Shown: positions 10,175 through 19,600 of the stretch, piece after piece
How the letters are laid out: every line of letters begins with the position of its first letter
How positions within the stretch are numbered: position 1 is the stretch's first letter
NCBI RefSeq assembly: GCF_006542355.1
Contig: NZ_CP038141.1
Location: forward strand, 1,057,501-1,121,500
Length of the DNA: 64,000 nucleotides
Reading direction: 5' to 3'
Origin: Swingsia samuiensis
GTDB lineage: Bacteria > Pseudomonadota > Alphaproteobacteria > Acetobacterales > Acetobacteraceae
Translations under genes and position numbers: made by a program
Notes under the pieces: model-generated
Database searches by the model: none
What the model was told of the DNA's origin: nothing
Seen by the model: only the letters and a program-made list of their open reading frames with translations

Positions 10175-11356
10175 ATGATGACGAATGATGATATTTCTGC
10201 TTGGGACGCAGTCCGAACTGAAGAAAATGAAGTTTCTACTCAAGAAAACAGAAAAAAAGAACTTATAAAGCTTTTGGATATTAACCCTCGAGCTAAAAGT
10301 GTTTACGACGCTAAAGGTTGTGAGACTGTTGAAGCTTGCTTTGAACTAGCTAATATCCTCCATACAGATGGGCAGGTGCTAGAAGCAGCATCTTTTTATG
10401 GAGAAGGATTTGATTTGCATGATAAAAATCCAGCTCATTATCCTTTAGCGCAGTCATTTCTTCAGACAAAATTGTTGTGTTTGATGAAAGCTGGACATTC
10501 TATTGAAGAAAAAGATCTGGATACTTTGAAATCGTTTTCTATACCATATTATAATTTTATTAAGGGGATACAGTTAGGTTGGCAGCAGAATAATGTTGAT
10601 TTGGCTTTAGAAACTATAGGAAATGCATATGAGGAATTTCATACAGGGGAAGAGATTGATAATCTTTATTTAGAGTTGGCGTTAAAAAAATTTGGAAGTT
10701 CGTTATTTGGAGAGGTAAAAGGAACAAGCATAAAAAAAATACCTAACAACTTGTTCTTTTATTGGGATAAAAATCCCCCAGAAGAAATTCAGCAAAATAT
10801 AGATTATCACCAAAGTATTGAGAGTTTGTCGGTTAAGGTTTTCGATAAAGAAGAAGCTGCTGAATGGCTATATGAAAATTATGGATTAGAAACTAGAGAG
10901 TTATTTTTGAGTGCTCGTCATCCTGCTGAAGCTGCTGATTTTTTAAGGGTGCATGTAATTAATCTTCTTGGTGGGTGGTGGCTGGATGCAGATATCAGGT
11001 TATCTCAGGAAGGTATTAAATTTATTGATAGTGTAAACTCAGAGGGGGTATATTTTTTAACAAGAAAATTTGTTGTTCATAATGATTTTTTTGGCTCTGC
11101 AGAGAATAATCCAATACTTAACGATTGCTTGCTAAGTTTGTATAGGAATAGTTATCTCCATAAGGGTCTATTTATTGCGTATAAAACCGGTCCAGGTGTT
11201 TTTAATCGTGCATTCAATCGTTTGATTCATCGGAGAGATGAGGGATTGTCTATGGAAAATAAAATAGAGATTTATAGCCAAGATGATTTCAATCAGTACA
11301 TTGAAGAGTTTCATACGCCTTACAAACATATTTTACCGTCATGGTATACGGCTTAA
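10175..11356 (+). CDS. Glycosyltransferase with DXD motif (GT32/capsular-polysaccharide-synthesis-like)
   Basis: The 393-residue protein probably transfers a sugar to a surface glycan in the cytoplasm. The first 190 residues are helical, with a tetratricopeptide-like stretch (ACFELANILHTDGQVLEAAS). The catalytic part begins at IPNNLFFYWDKNPP. It includes the family signature AADFLRVHVINLLGGWWLDA, with the metal-binding DXD at D271-A-D273, as in sugar-transferase proteins of the Gly_transf_sug group. There is no signal peptide. The start ATG follows an AAAGGAAAG. Codon use is very AT-rich. It is the first of five same-strand genes with galE and glf, so a galactose or galactofuranose glycan is a reasonable guess. 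Donor and acceptor are unknown. Confidence 0.75.
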   Translation: MMTNDDISAWDAVRTEENEVSTQENRKKELIKLLDINPRAKSVYDAKGCETVEACFELANILHTDGQVLEAASFYGEGFDLHDKNPAHYPLAQSFLQTKLLCLMKAGHSIEEKDLDTLKSFSIPYYNFIKGIQLGWQQNNVDLALETIGNAYEEFHTGEEIDNLYLELALKKFGSSLFGEVKGTSIKKIPNNLFFYWDKNPPEEIQQNIDYHQSIESLSVKVFDKEEAAEWLYENYGLETRELFLSARHPAEAADFLRVHVINLLGGWWLDADIRLSQEGIKFIDSVNSEGVYFLTRKFVVHNDFFGSAENNPILNDCLLSLYRNSYLHKGLFIAYKTGPGVFNRAFNRLIHRRDEGLSMENKIEIYSQDDFNQYIEEFHTPYKHILPSWYTA

Positions 11357-11385
11357 TAAAAAGTACTTTTGGAAGGTAGGCGATC

Positions 11386-12753
11386 GTGCAAAAAAAAATT
11401 CTTATTGCGTTCAGGACGCATTATTGGAATGAAGTTACTGACTTTTTAGCTCGTAAATTATATGCAGCCACCCTGAATTTTGATTTTGTCGTTATGGCTG
11501 ATGAGACTAACGGTATTATTGATACAAAGCACTTTGAAAAAGTTTCACATACATCTGATATGTTTAGCGCAATAGAACTGCCTCATTGGCCTGCTTCGTA
11601 TAATAATTTGCATTATAATGGAGATTACGTTTTATATGATTTAAGAAAAAAGAAGCCTGGTTATGATTTTTATGTGCTAGTAGAAAATGATGCGATAATT
11701 AATTTTGACATTGAAGGTCTATTAGTTACTTCTTTAGAACAAAACATTGATTTTATAGCGAAAGTAGATGAAGTTAATAGCTCCCTTCATGCGCCTTATC
11801 ATGAAAAATCAAAACGATGGTTTAAAAATACAGGGCGATCTTTTTTTCCATTTGTTGCAGTTTCAAGTAACTTTGTTGATGAGTTATACGCTAAGAGGCT
11901 TATGATAAGTAAGGCCATTTCAAATGAAAATGAGTGGCCATATTGTGAAAGTTTTGTAGCTTCATGTGCTCTATCGACTGAAGGTATAAAAATTATTAAT
12001 TTAGATGATATAATTGATACATCTGATTATCAATTTATGAATCATAAATATGTGTTTGATACAAAATATTATAGGAGAAATTCTATATGCCATCCTGTTG
12101 TGGGGAAAGAGTTTTTAGAAAAGAATTTAATTGTTAATCATATAACTGCATTATTTGATAAAAAAACCAGCTTATACAGTGGTGTAAAAGCGATGGCTCA
12201 AGAAGGTGATTTTTCCTTTGTTGAGAAGTTGGAAAATATAATAAAAGAAAAGGATATTAGTCTCTTAGAGCGTTTTAAGGATTTTGCTTTTTCGGAAAAA
12301 TGGATTGAGCATATTCCGGCAATTAATTTGGCCTTGGGAAAACCTGCCACCCAATCATCGGTGTCACATTATTCGACGCATCAATCTGTAGAGAAAGATG
12401 CGGCTCTTTTAGTTGATGGGCGGATTATTCCTGAGACTAAATCTCATACTGCTAAAGAAAAAAATCCTTGGGTTCAAATAGATTTGGAGTTACTCGCGGA
12501 AATAAGATTTGTAGTAATTTATGTGAGACCTGTTAATTTCCATATTTTCAATGACTTTTTTATATCTTTTTCTGAAAATGGATTTGATTGGGAAGTTAAA
12601 TATATGAAAACAGATGGGGTTTTCAAGGATTCTAGTGATTTAAAACCGATTGCGATTAAATTTAAGAGAGGAAACTTTGCGCGTTTTGTTCGAGTAACAT
12701 TAGATGATTATGAGGCTTTGGCGTTAAATCAGATAGAGGTGTATAGCTATTAA
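11386..12753 (+). CDS. Putative glycosyltransferase with C-terminal discoidin (F5/8 type C)-like domain
   Basis: The 455-residue protein starts at a GTG behind GGAAGG. Residues 1-300 begin KKILIAFRTHYWNEVTDF and contain DFYVLVENDAIINFD, consistent with a glycosyltransferase-A-like fold with an acidic metal site. I cannot name the family with certainty. Residues from about 310 to the end form a discoidin-like carbohydrate-binding domain: NLALGKPATQSS, then a LVDG segment, NPWVQIDLELLAEIRFVVIY and a final NQIEVYSY. This domain normally binds glycans outside cells, so fusion to a cytoplasmic transferase is odd and may hold the growing glycan. A second protein in the cluster (15083) has the same architecture. 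Confidence 0.65.
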   Translation: MQKKILIAFRTHYWNEVTDFLARKLYAATLNFDFVVMADETNGIIDTKHFEKVSHTSDMFSAIELPHWPASYNNLHYNGDYVLYDLRKKKPGYDFYVLVENDAIINFDIEGLLVTSLEQNIDFIAKVDEVNSSLHAPYHEKSKRWFKNTGRSFFPFVAVSSNFVDELYAKRLMISKAISNENEWPYCESFVASCALSTEGIKIINLDDIIDTSDYQFMNHKYVFDTKYYRRNSICHPVVGKEFLEKNLIVNHITALFDKKTSLYSGVKAMAQEGDFSFVEKLENIIKEKDISLLERFKDFAFSEKWIEHIPAINLALGKPATQSSVSHYSTHQSVEKDAALLVDGRIIPETKSHTAKEKNPWVQIDLELLAEIRFVVIYVRPVNFHIFNDFFISFSENGFDWEVKYMKTDGVFKDSSDLKPIAIKFKRGNFARFVRVTLDDYEALALNQIEVYSY

Positions 12754-12782
12754 AAGCAGATTATTTCTAAAGGGATTTTGGG

Positions 12783-13766
12783 ATGCGTTATCTTATAACA
12801 GGCGGGGCAGGGTTTGTCGGTAGCCATGTTGTTCTTGCCTTACTTGATGCTGGTCATGATGTAGTAGTGCTTGATAATTTGAGTACTGGCCATCGTAAGG
12901 CAGTTCCCTTAGGTGTTCCTTTTCATCACGTTGATCTTCTCGATTACGAAGCAACTTCTGCCGTTGTTGCGCAAGGACCTTGGGACGGGGTTCTTCATTT
13001 TGCGGCTCTTTCCCTTGTCGGGGAGAGCATGCGGGATCCATTTTATTATTTACGTCAAAATTATCTTACAGCGTTAAACCTTGTTCAGTCTTGTGTCGCG
13101 CATGGAGTGAAAAAGATCGTTTTTTCTTCCACGGCTGCTCTGTTTGGAGGTGACGAGCGTTTAGATCCTATTCCTGAAACTGCGATTGTTCAGCCCGGCT
13201 CCCCTTATGGGGAGAGTAAGTTCATGATCGAACGAGTACTTCACTGGGCGGATTCAATATATGGTTTACGAAGTGCTTGCTTGCGTTACTTTAATGCTGC
13301 GGGAGCAGATCCATTCGGTCGAGCAGGAGAAGATCATCGCCCAGAAACACATTTAATCCCGCTTACGATTGATGCTGCTTTAGGGCGACGTCCAAAACTT
13401 AAGCTTTTTGGCATAGATTATCCGACAAAGGATGGATCATGTATCCGTGATTATATTCACGTTACGGATTTGGCTGAGGCGCATGTTAAGGCATTAGCGC
13501 AAATAGATGATAGAAGTGTCGTATATAATATTGGAAACGGGCATGGGTATTCCAATCTTGAGGTGATTCAAAGCGTTGAGCGTGTAACCGGTCGAAAAGT
13601 CCCGTGGGAGGTAGGACCTAGGCGTGAAGGGGATCCTTCTTTGCTGGTTGCTGATTCAACTACTCTTCGACAGGAGACTGGGTGGACACCACTTTTTGGA
13701 GATTTGGATCGTATTGTGGAAACAGCATTTCTGTGGCGTGAAAAAAATCCAAATGGATATGAGTGA
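12783..13766 (+). CDS. galE: UDP-glucose 4-epimerase
   Basis: The 327-residue short-chain dehydrogenase-type enzyme interconverts UDP-glucose and UDP-galactose using bound NAD. The Rossmann motif is at the N-terminus (LITGGAGFVGSH). The catalytic YxxxK is Y142-G-E-S-K146, and the conserved serine lies in VFSSTAALFG. The substrate-binding YFNAAGADPFGRAGEDH is present. Length is normal. It lies directly before glf, so its UDP-galactose likely feeds UDP-galactofuranose synthesis for the glycan made by the neighbouring transferases. Base composition is closer to the chromosome average than its flanking genes. Confidence 0.95.
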   Translation: MRYLITGGAGFVGSHVVLALLDAGHDVVVLDNLSTGHRKAVPLGVPFHHVDLLDYEATSAVVAQGPWDGVLHFAALSLVGESMRDPFYYLRQNYLTALNLVQSCVAHGVKKIVFSSTAALFGGDERLDPIPETAIVQPGSPYGESKFMIERVLHWADSIYGLRSACLRYFNAAGADPFGRAGEDHRPETHLIPLTIDAALGRRPKLKLFGIDYPTKDGSCIRDYIHVTDLAEAHVKALAQIDDRSVVYNIGNGHGYSNLEVIQSVERVTGRKVPWEVGPRREGDPSLLVADSTTLRQETGWTPLFGDLDRIVETAFLWREKNPNGYE

Positions 13767-13799
13767 TAGTTATACTTCTTTAGCTTATGGAATAGAGTA

Positions 13800-14948
13800 A
13801 TGAGATTTTGCATTGTTGGAGCGGGATTTAGTGGTGCAGTTATTGCGCGGCATCTTTCTGAGCAAGGATATAAGGTTCTTTTGTTAGATGAGCGTTCGCA
13901 TATTGCTGGAAACTGCCATACTGAACGAGATGAAAAAACAGGAGTCATGGTCCATTGTTATGGACCTCATATTTTTCATACAGCAGACCAACGTGTATGG
14001 GATTATGTACAGAGGTTCGGAAAATTTCGTCCTTACACGAATAGGGTAAAAGCCATTTCTCAGGGGCGATTATATACTCTTCCTGTTAATCTTCTAACAA
14101 TTAATCAGTTTTTTAATAAAACTATGTCTCCATTAGAAGCACGAGCTTTTATTGAAGAAAAGGCAGATAAGTCAATTCAAGAACCAAAAAATTTTGAAGA
14201 GCAGGCCCTTTCGATGATAGGGCATGAATTATATGAAGCCTTTTTCCATGGCTATACAAAAAAACAGTGGGGGTTAGAGCCTAAAGAGTTGCCTGCAGCT
14301 ATTCTTAAGAGGTTACCTTTACGTTTTAATTACGATGATAATTATTTCAATCATCCATATCAAGGGATGCCTGAAAATGGATATTCTGAAATTGTTAAAA
14401 ATATTTTGAACTCAAACAATATTGAAATTCGATTAAACACAAAATTTGAAGATGTTGAAGAAGAGTTTCAACATGTCTTTTATACAGGACCGATAGATCG
14501 TTATTTTGATTTTTCTCTTGGAAGATTAGGTTACCGCACATTAGATTTTGAGCGTATTGAGACTGTTGGGGATTATCAGGGAGCTGCTGTGATCAACTAT
14601 TGTGACCAGCAGGTGCCCTTCACTCGTATTTCAGAGCACAAGCATTTTGCTCCTTGGGAAGCAGATTCTTTAGAAAAAACAGTCGCTTTTAGAGAATATA
14701 GTCGCTTGGCAGAACCTAAGGATATCCCTTATTATCCAATTCGTTTGGTTGATGAAAAAACGATGTTAGATAATTATATTTCTTTAGCAAAAAATACATC
14801 CGGTGTATCTTTTTTAGGACGTCTGGGGACGTACCGTTACTTAGATATGGATATAACTATTTCTGAGGCATTAAAGGCTTGTGATCAATTAGATGATCTT
14901 CTGTCCAAGAAGCTTAAGATACCGACTTTTTTTATCGATCCAAGTTAG
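13800..14948 (+). CDS. glf: UDP-galactopyranose mutase
   Basis: The 382-residue flavoenzyme converts UDP-galactopyranose to UDP-galactofuranose. The N-terminal FAD-binding motif is CIVGAGFSGAVIARHL. Family stretches include GNCHTERDEKTGVMVHCYGPH, the FHGYTKKQWGLEPKELPA segment, and the C-terminal FLGRLGTYRYLDMD. The first two-thirds match the known fold well. It is 33 nt downstream of galE. Galactofuranose occurs only in surface polysaccharides and glycolipids, so this gene points to the cluster's product. Confidence 0.95.
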   Translation: MRFCIVGAGFSGAVIARHLSEQGYKVLLLDERSHIAGNCHTERDEKTGVMVHCYGPHIFHTADQRVWDYVQRFGKFRPYTNRVKAISQGRLYTLPVNLLTINQFFNKTMSPLEARAFIEEKADKSIQEPKNFEEQALSMIGHELYEAFFHGYTKKQWGLEPKELPAAILKRLPLRFNYDDNYFNHPYQGMPENGYSEIVKNILNSNNIEIRLNTKFEDVEEEFQHVFYTGPIDRYFDFSLGRLGYRTLDFERIETVGDYQGAAVINYCDQQVPFTRISEHKHFAPWEADSLEKTVAFREYSRLAEPKDIPYYPIRLVDEKTMLDNYISLAKNTSGVSFLGRLGTYRYLDMDITISEALKACDQLDDLLSKKLKIPTFFIDPS

Positions 14949-15082
14949 CGTAAAAGTAAGCTTTTGGTAATTTGATATTGAGTTGTTTTATGTTTTTTAA
15001 TGGTAAGAAGGCCGCATCAAGTTAGGAAATATGACCCAAAAGCTTTAATGACAACGTGGAATAATGATTGTATATTTGTTCA

Positions 15083-16501
15083 ATGGATGATTTAATTAAT
15101 TATAAACAAACTCCTAAAGCTGTTGCACAAAATAAGGGGGAGTGGCCCTCCCCCAAGTATAAATATAGTATCGTGACGACGGCTCGTTGGGAAACGGCTT
15201 ATATTAAAGAGTGGATAGCTTATCATTTATCTATAGGCTTTGAGCATTTTTATATTTATTGCAATGATGATGATCCTAGCGAATTATATAGAGAACTTTC
15301 TCCGTTAATAATTGAAAAAAATTCAAAAATTACCTTTTTGCATTATGGCATTAAAGGCGCTCAATACCAAATGTTTTTGCATTATTTGTATAATTACTCT
15401 CATGAGACGAAGTGGTATATATTTTTAGACGTAGATGAGTTTATTTGCTTAAAAGGTGTGAATAATATTCGAAAATTTGTTGAACACCATGTCAAAAAAT
15501 ATAATGATTTTGACGCGTTGTATTTTAATTGGTCATTATATGGCACGAGTGGGTTTAAAAAACGTCCCAAAGGAGATGTTCTTAATAATTACACTCATCG
15601 AGAGGAAGGGCTGTCTCCACTCACGAAAATTCTGACAAAAGCAAGAGCATTCTCCTATCGTGAGTTTTTCTTAAAGCCTCATGAGGCTATTCATCATAAT
15701 ATAATGAATGTTTCTCCTGATATGCGTGGTATTAATGTATTGGGTGCAGATATGAGAAATTATTATGATGATTTCCCCAATAGAATATGGGCATATTTGA
15801 AAGATGGTGATAATATGCAGCAGATTTTAGATGTGGGCTATATTGCTCATTTTAATGTAAAGTCAGAGCAAGATTTTGAATTGCGATATAATCGAGGGGT
15901 TGCAGGGAATTTCATTCAGCAAAAGCAATGGATCTCTATGAACCAGTTAGAAAGAAACATTTTTTTGACGTTAACCAACAAAGTAGAAGATCGATATCTT
16001 TCTGATTATTGGACGGCCCTCTCAAATAGTCACAAAAAATGTGTATTCCCTTTACCTAAATGGCCATTAATTTCTGATTATGGTTCAGTTACACAATCCT
16101 CAACGGTTTTTCCTATATCTGTAGAAGAAGATGCAGAGCAGGTTTTTTCAGGAAATATTGGTAATTATCCGGCTAACCATACGAAGCAGGAAAATGATCC
16201 TTGGTGGCAGGTGGATTTAGAAAACCGTCATATAATTCATCAGGTTCGCGTTTTTAATCGGCTTGATGATGTTGTAGAGCGGATTGCTAATCTTGCGTTC
16301 TTCTCTTCAGATGATGGTGAAACATGGACTGAGTTTTATAGTAAACGAGATGGTATTCCTTTTGGCGGCGCAGACGGAACGCCTCTTATTTGGACAAGTG
16401 ACGAAGGAATACCTTTGCGGTTTCTTAAAATTGTAGTTCTTGGGAATGATACATATCTTCATTTCACTCAAATACAGATCTACGGGAATAGAGTGGCGTA
16501 A
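15083..16501 (+). CDS. Glycosyltransferase (GT92/GT2-like) with C-terminal discoidin-like domain
   Basis: The first part reads YSIVTTARWETAYIKEWIAY, then HLSIGFEHFYIYCNDDDPSE and FLDVDEF (D116, D118, E119). This is the pattern of the bacterial GT92/Glyco_tranf_2_4 group, in which the DXD binds nucleotide sugar and metal. From about residue 335 to the end is a discoidin-like domain (NDPWWQVDLENRHIIHQVRV, then SSDDGETWTEFY, and a final FTQIQIYGNRVA). The start is uncertain. ATG 15083 is given, but an in-frame TTG at 15068 is better placed behind GTGGA. Very AT-rich. It closes the glycan cluster; the 107 nt that follow hold no gene. Confidence 0.75.
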   Translation: MDDLINYKQTPKAVAQNKGEWPSPKYKYSIVTTARWETAYIKEWIAYHLSIGFEHFYIYCNDDDPSELYRELSPLIIEKNSKITFLHYGIKGAQYQMFLHYLYNYSHETKWYIFLDVDEFICLKGVNNIRKFVEHHVKKYNDFDALYFNWSLYGTSGFKKRPKGDVLNNYTHREEGLSPLTKILTKARAFSYREFFLKPHEAIHHNIMNVSPDMRGINVLGADMRNYYDDFPNRIWAYLKDGDNMQQILDVGYIAHFNVKSEQDFELRYNRGVAGNFIQQKQWISMNQLERNIFLTLTNKVEDRYLSDYWTALSNSHKKCVFPLPKWPLISDYGSVTQSSTVFPISVEEDAEQVFSGNIGNYPANHTKQENDPWWQVDLENRHIIHQVRVFNRLDDVVERIANLAFFSSDDGETWTEFYSKRDGIPFGGADGTPLIWTSDEGIPLRFLKIVVLGNDTYLHFTQIQIYGNRVA

Positions 16502-16608
16502 TGAATGCTTTTATACTCGGTGTTTTTCCTTATTGAATAAAATATTCAATATTTTCTGTTGCTTATTTCCATTCTTGTAGAGTAACTCTCTCCCAATTAT
16601 TGATTTGG

Positions 16609-19600
16609 ATGAAAGTTATTCGAAAGATGAAAAGCCGCTATTTTGCCTTGACTGCTTTTACGGCGTTATGTGCATTTGCACCTTTTTATTCTGCCGTGGC
16701 ACAACGGCAAATACCGGCTTCTTCTGAACAAACAACATTAGGCTTTGTTCGTCTGACCCTTAATACAGGGGGAGAACGACCTGAAGCATGCCTAAGGTTT
16801 GACCAAACGCTCGATAGTACAGCCGTCACACATTACGCAGACCACGTGACGGTGACACCACAAGTGCATCCAGCCCTTCGAGTGGAAGATCATGATTTAT
16901 GTATCGGTGGCCTTGCATGGGGAACACGCTATCGGATAGCGGTTTCTCCCGGAATGGCGGATGCTCACGGAAATCGTCTTTCCGCACCCGTTTCAGTCTC
17001 CGTGATGACAGGAGATCGCAAAGCACAAATCGCGATGGGAGGAGCTGGTTATATCCTTCCCAAGCGGACAGCCTCTGGCATTGATATTCAGACGGTTAAC
17101 ATGGATCGTGTGCGTGTTGCCGTTTGGCGTATGTCACAACCTTCCATAGAGCATTTAATAAAGAATGATGATATTGATCTGGCGGCCTCTTCAGTAACAC
17201 GCTCTCAACTTGACGAGTTACGACAAACACAACTGACAAAAGTTTGGTCCGGTACGCTGGATGTGGATAATGTAAAGAACATAATGTCCACAAAGTCTTT
17301 TCCTCTGGCAGGTGTCGTTCAAGGGCAAAAGGCGGGTATTTATCTTGTAACAGCTGAAGATGCTGCAACTCCAAAAGATAGAAGCTTTATGGCGGACGCG
17401 TCGTCTGAAGCACTATCTGAAGCGGATATTGAAAAGGAGATTGCCGCACATTGGGTTAAAGTATCCGATATGGGGCTCTCGGCTATACGCGGAAGTGATG
17501 GTTTGCACGTTTTTGCACGTTCGCTTGCCACAGCAGAGCCGATGGTGGGAATAAAGATTTCCCTGACGTCGCGAGGATCGGATGAGCTTGGAACGGTCAC
17601 AACAGATGATGCAGGACAGGCGGTTTTTGCATCGGGCCTCATGAATGGGAAAGAAGCTGAAACCCCCAGTTTAATTCTTGCGACTGCTCCTGATGGAGAT
17701 ACTGCAACGATACGCGTGGATGGATCATGGTTTGATTTATCGGATCGTGGAGTCGATGGTCACGAAACTTCCAAGGCTCAGCAAGCGGTTTTGGTAACAG
17801 ATCGTGGCATATATCGCCCAGGAGAGACCGTAAATATCACCGCGTTGTTGCGGGATCATAAGGGTGAGGCTATTTCCTCACAACCGCTCATTCTTGCTCT
17901 TTCTCGACCTGATGGAGTTGAGGTGCGTCGGGTGGTGCTCCCCGCGCAAGCCAGTGGAGGCTTTGTAACGACAGAGCAACTGACCAGCAGTGCTCCTCAC
18001 GGTCGGTGGACGATCAGTGCTTATTCTGATCCGACCTTGCCTCCGATTGGAACGACAGAGATTTCAGTTCAAGATTTTGTTCCTCAAACGCTTGGGGTAA
18101 AATTAACGTCTACAGCAAAGGCTTTTCCTACGTCCGGAGCATTGGATGTTGTATTGGATGGGCAATATCTTTATGGCGCACCTGCTGCCGGATTACACGG
18201 AGATGGCCGGGTAAAAATCTCTCTTGATGATGCGCCAATTGCTGGGTTTGATGATTATAGTTTTGGTTTGAATACAGAACATGTATCGGGAGACGAGCAA
18301 AAGCTTTCCGTTCCAGATGCCGATGCACAAGGACGTTCGGTAATCGCCGTTCATCCTGACATCCCTCAGGGTTTGAGCCTCCCTTTGAAGGCGACGATTA
18401 CGGCATCTATGCAAGACCCGGCTGGCCGAAGTGTTGCTCAAACCCTCACCATGCCGTTAACGCGTACACGTCCGCTGATCGGCCTTAAGGTTAAAGACAG
18501 CGGCGGAGGGGATGATCAGCAAGCTGTATCTGTTCCAATGGATGTTGTTACATTTGGACCAGATAATAAGCCGCAAGCATTGCATAATTTAGCTTGGTCA
18601 ATTGTACGCGAAAATGAAGTGTATGATTGGATCCATGATGATGGTCGGTGGTCTTTTCGCGAGCATGTGATTGATGAACCGGTTCAGCATGGTGCAACCG
18701 ATACAGGAAGTGATGGTCGTGCTCATTTTGCTCCTGCGTTGGTCCCCGCACGGTATCGTTTGATTGTATCAGACCCTGCAACAGGAAGTGCATCTTCTCG
18801 TGAGTTTTATGTTGGTTGGTGGTCTGCGGGGGATGATAAACCCAATGCTCCAGACCGCTTGGTGGTCACACCGAAAGACAAAACCCTTGCGGCAGATGGA
18901 ACAACGACCGTTCATATCGATGCGCCTTTTGCAGGACAGGCGCAGATCGTTATGGCGACGGATCGTGTAGAGTCGGTTCGTAACATTAATGTGCCCAAAG
19001 GTGGGGTCGATGTGCCGGTGACCGCCAGTGCAGACTGGGCCGGTGGAGCGTATATGTTGGTGACGCTGTATCGGTCGCTTCAAACGCCGGCACGTGCGCA
19101 CGAGCCAACACGAGCGGTTGGTGTGGCCTATATTGGGTTGGATCAATCCGCTCATCGCTTAGGGGTATCAATTGATGCGCCAAAAGAAAGTCGTCCCCAA
19201 GGGAAGATGGTTGTTCCTGTCACGATTACGGGAGGGAAGTCTGGCCCAGTCCATGTAACGTTAGCGGCGGTTGATAAAGGTATACTCGGGCTGACGGCTT
19301 GGAAACAACCTGATGTTTTTGATCTGATTTATGGACGGCGTGAGCTGGGAGTGGATGTAACGGATACATACGCTCACCTTCTCTCTCCGACTGGAACGGC
19401 AGGAACTATTCATGAAGGGGGTGATGTTGGCAGTGGAGAAGAGGGGGATACCGCCTCACTTGCCGTGACCTCAACACACATTGTGTCATTATTCTCCGGC
19501 GATGTGACACCTGATGCGAATGGCCATGCTCAAGTTGCGCTTAATGTACCAGACTTTGAAGGAACATTGGGTTTGATGGGCACCGCCTGGAGGGATGATG

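Noticed and set aside
12793-13041. 82-codon minus-strand frame inside galE
   Set aside because: It is antisense to the well-supported epimerase and is Gln/Arg-rich, typical of a shadow frame.
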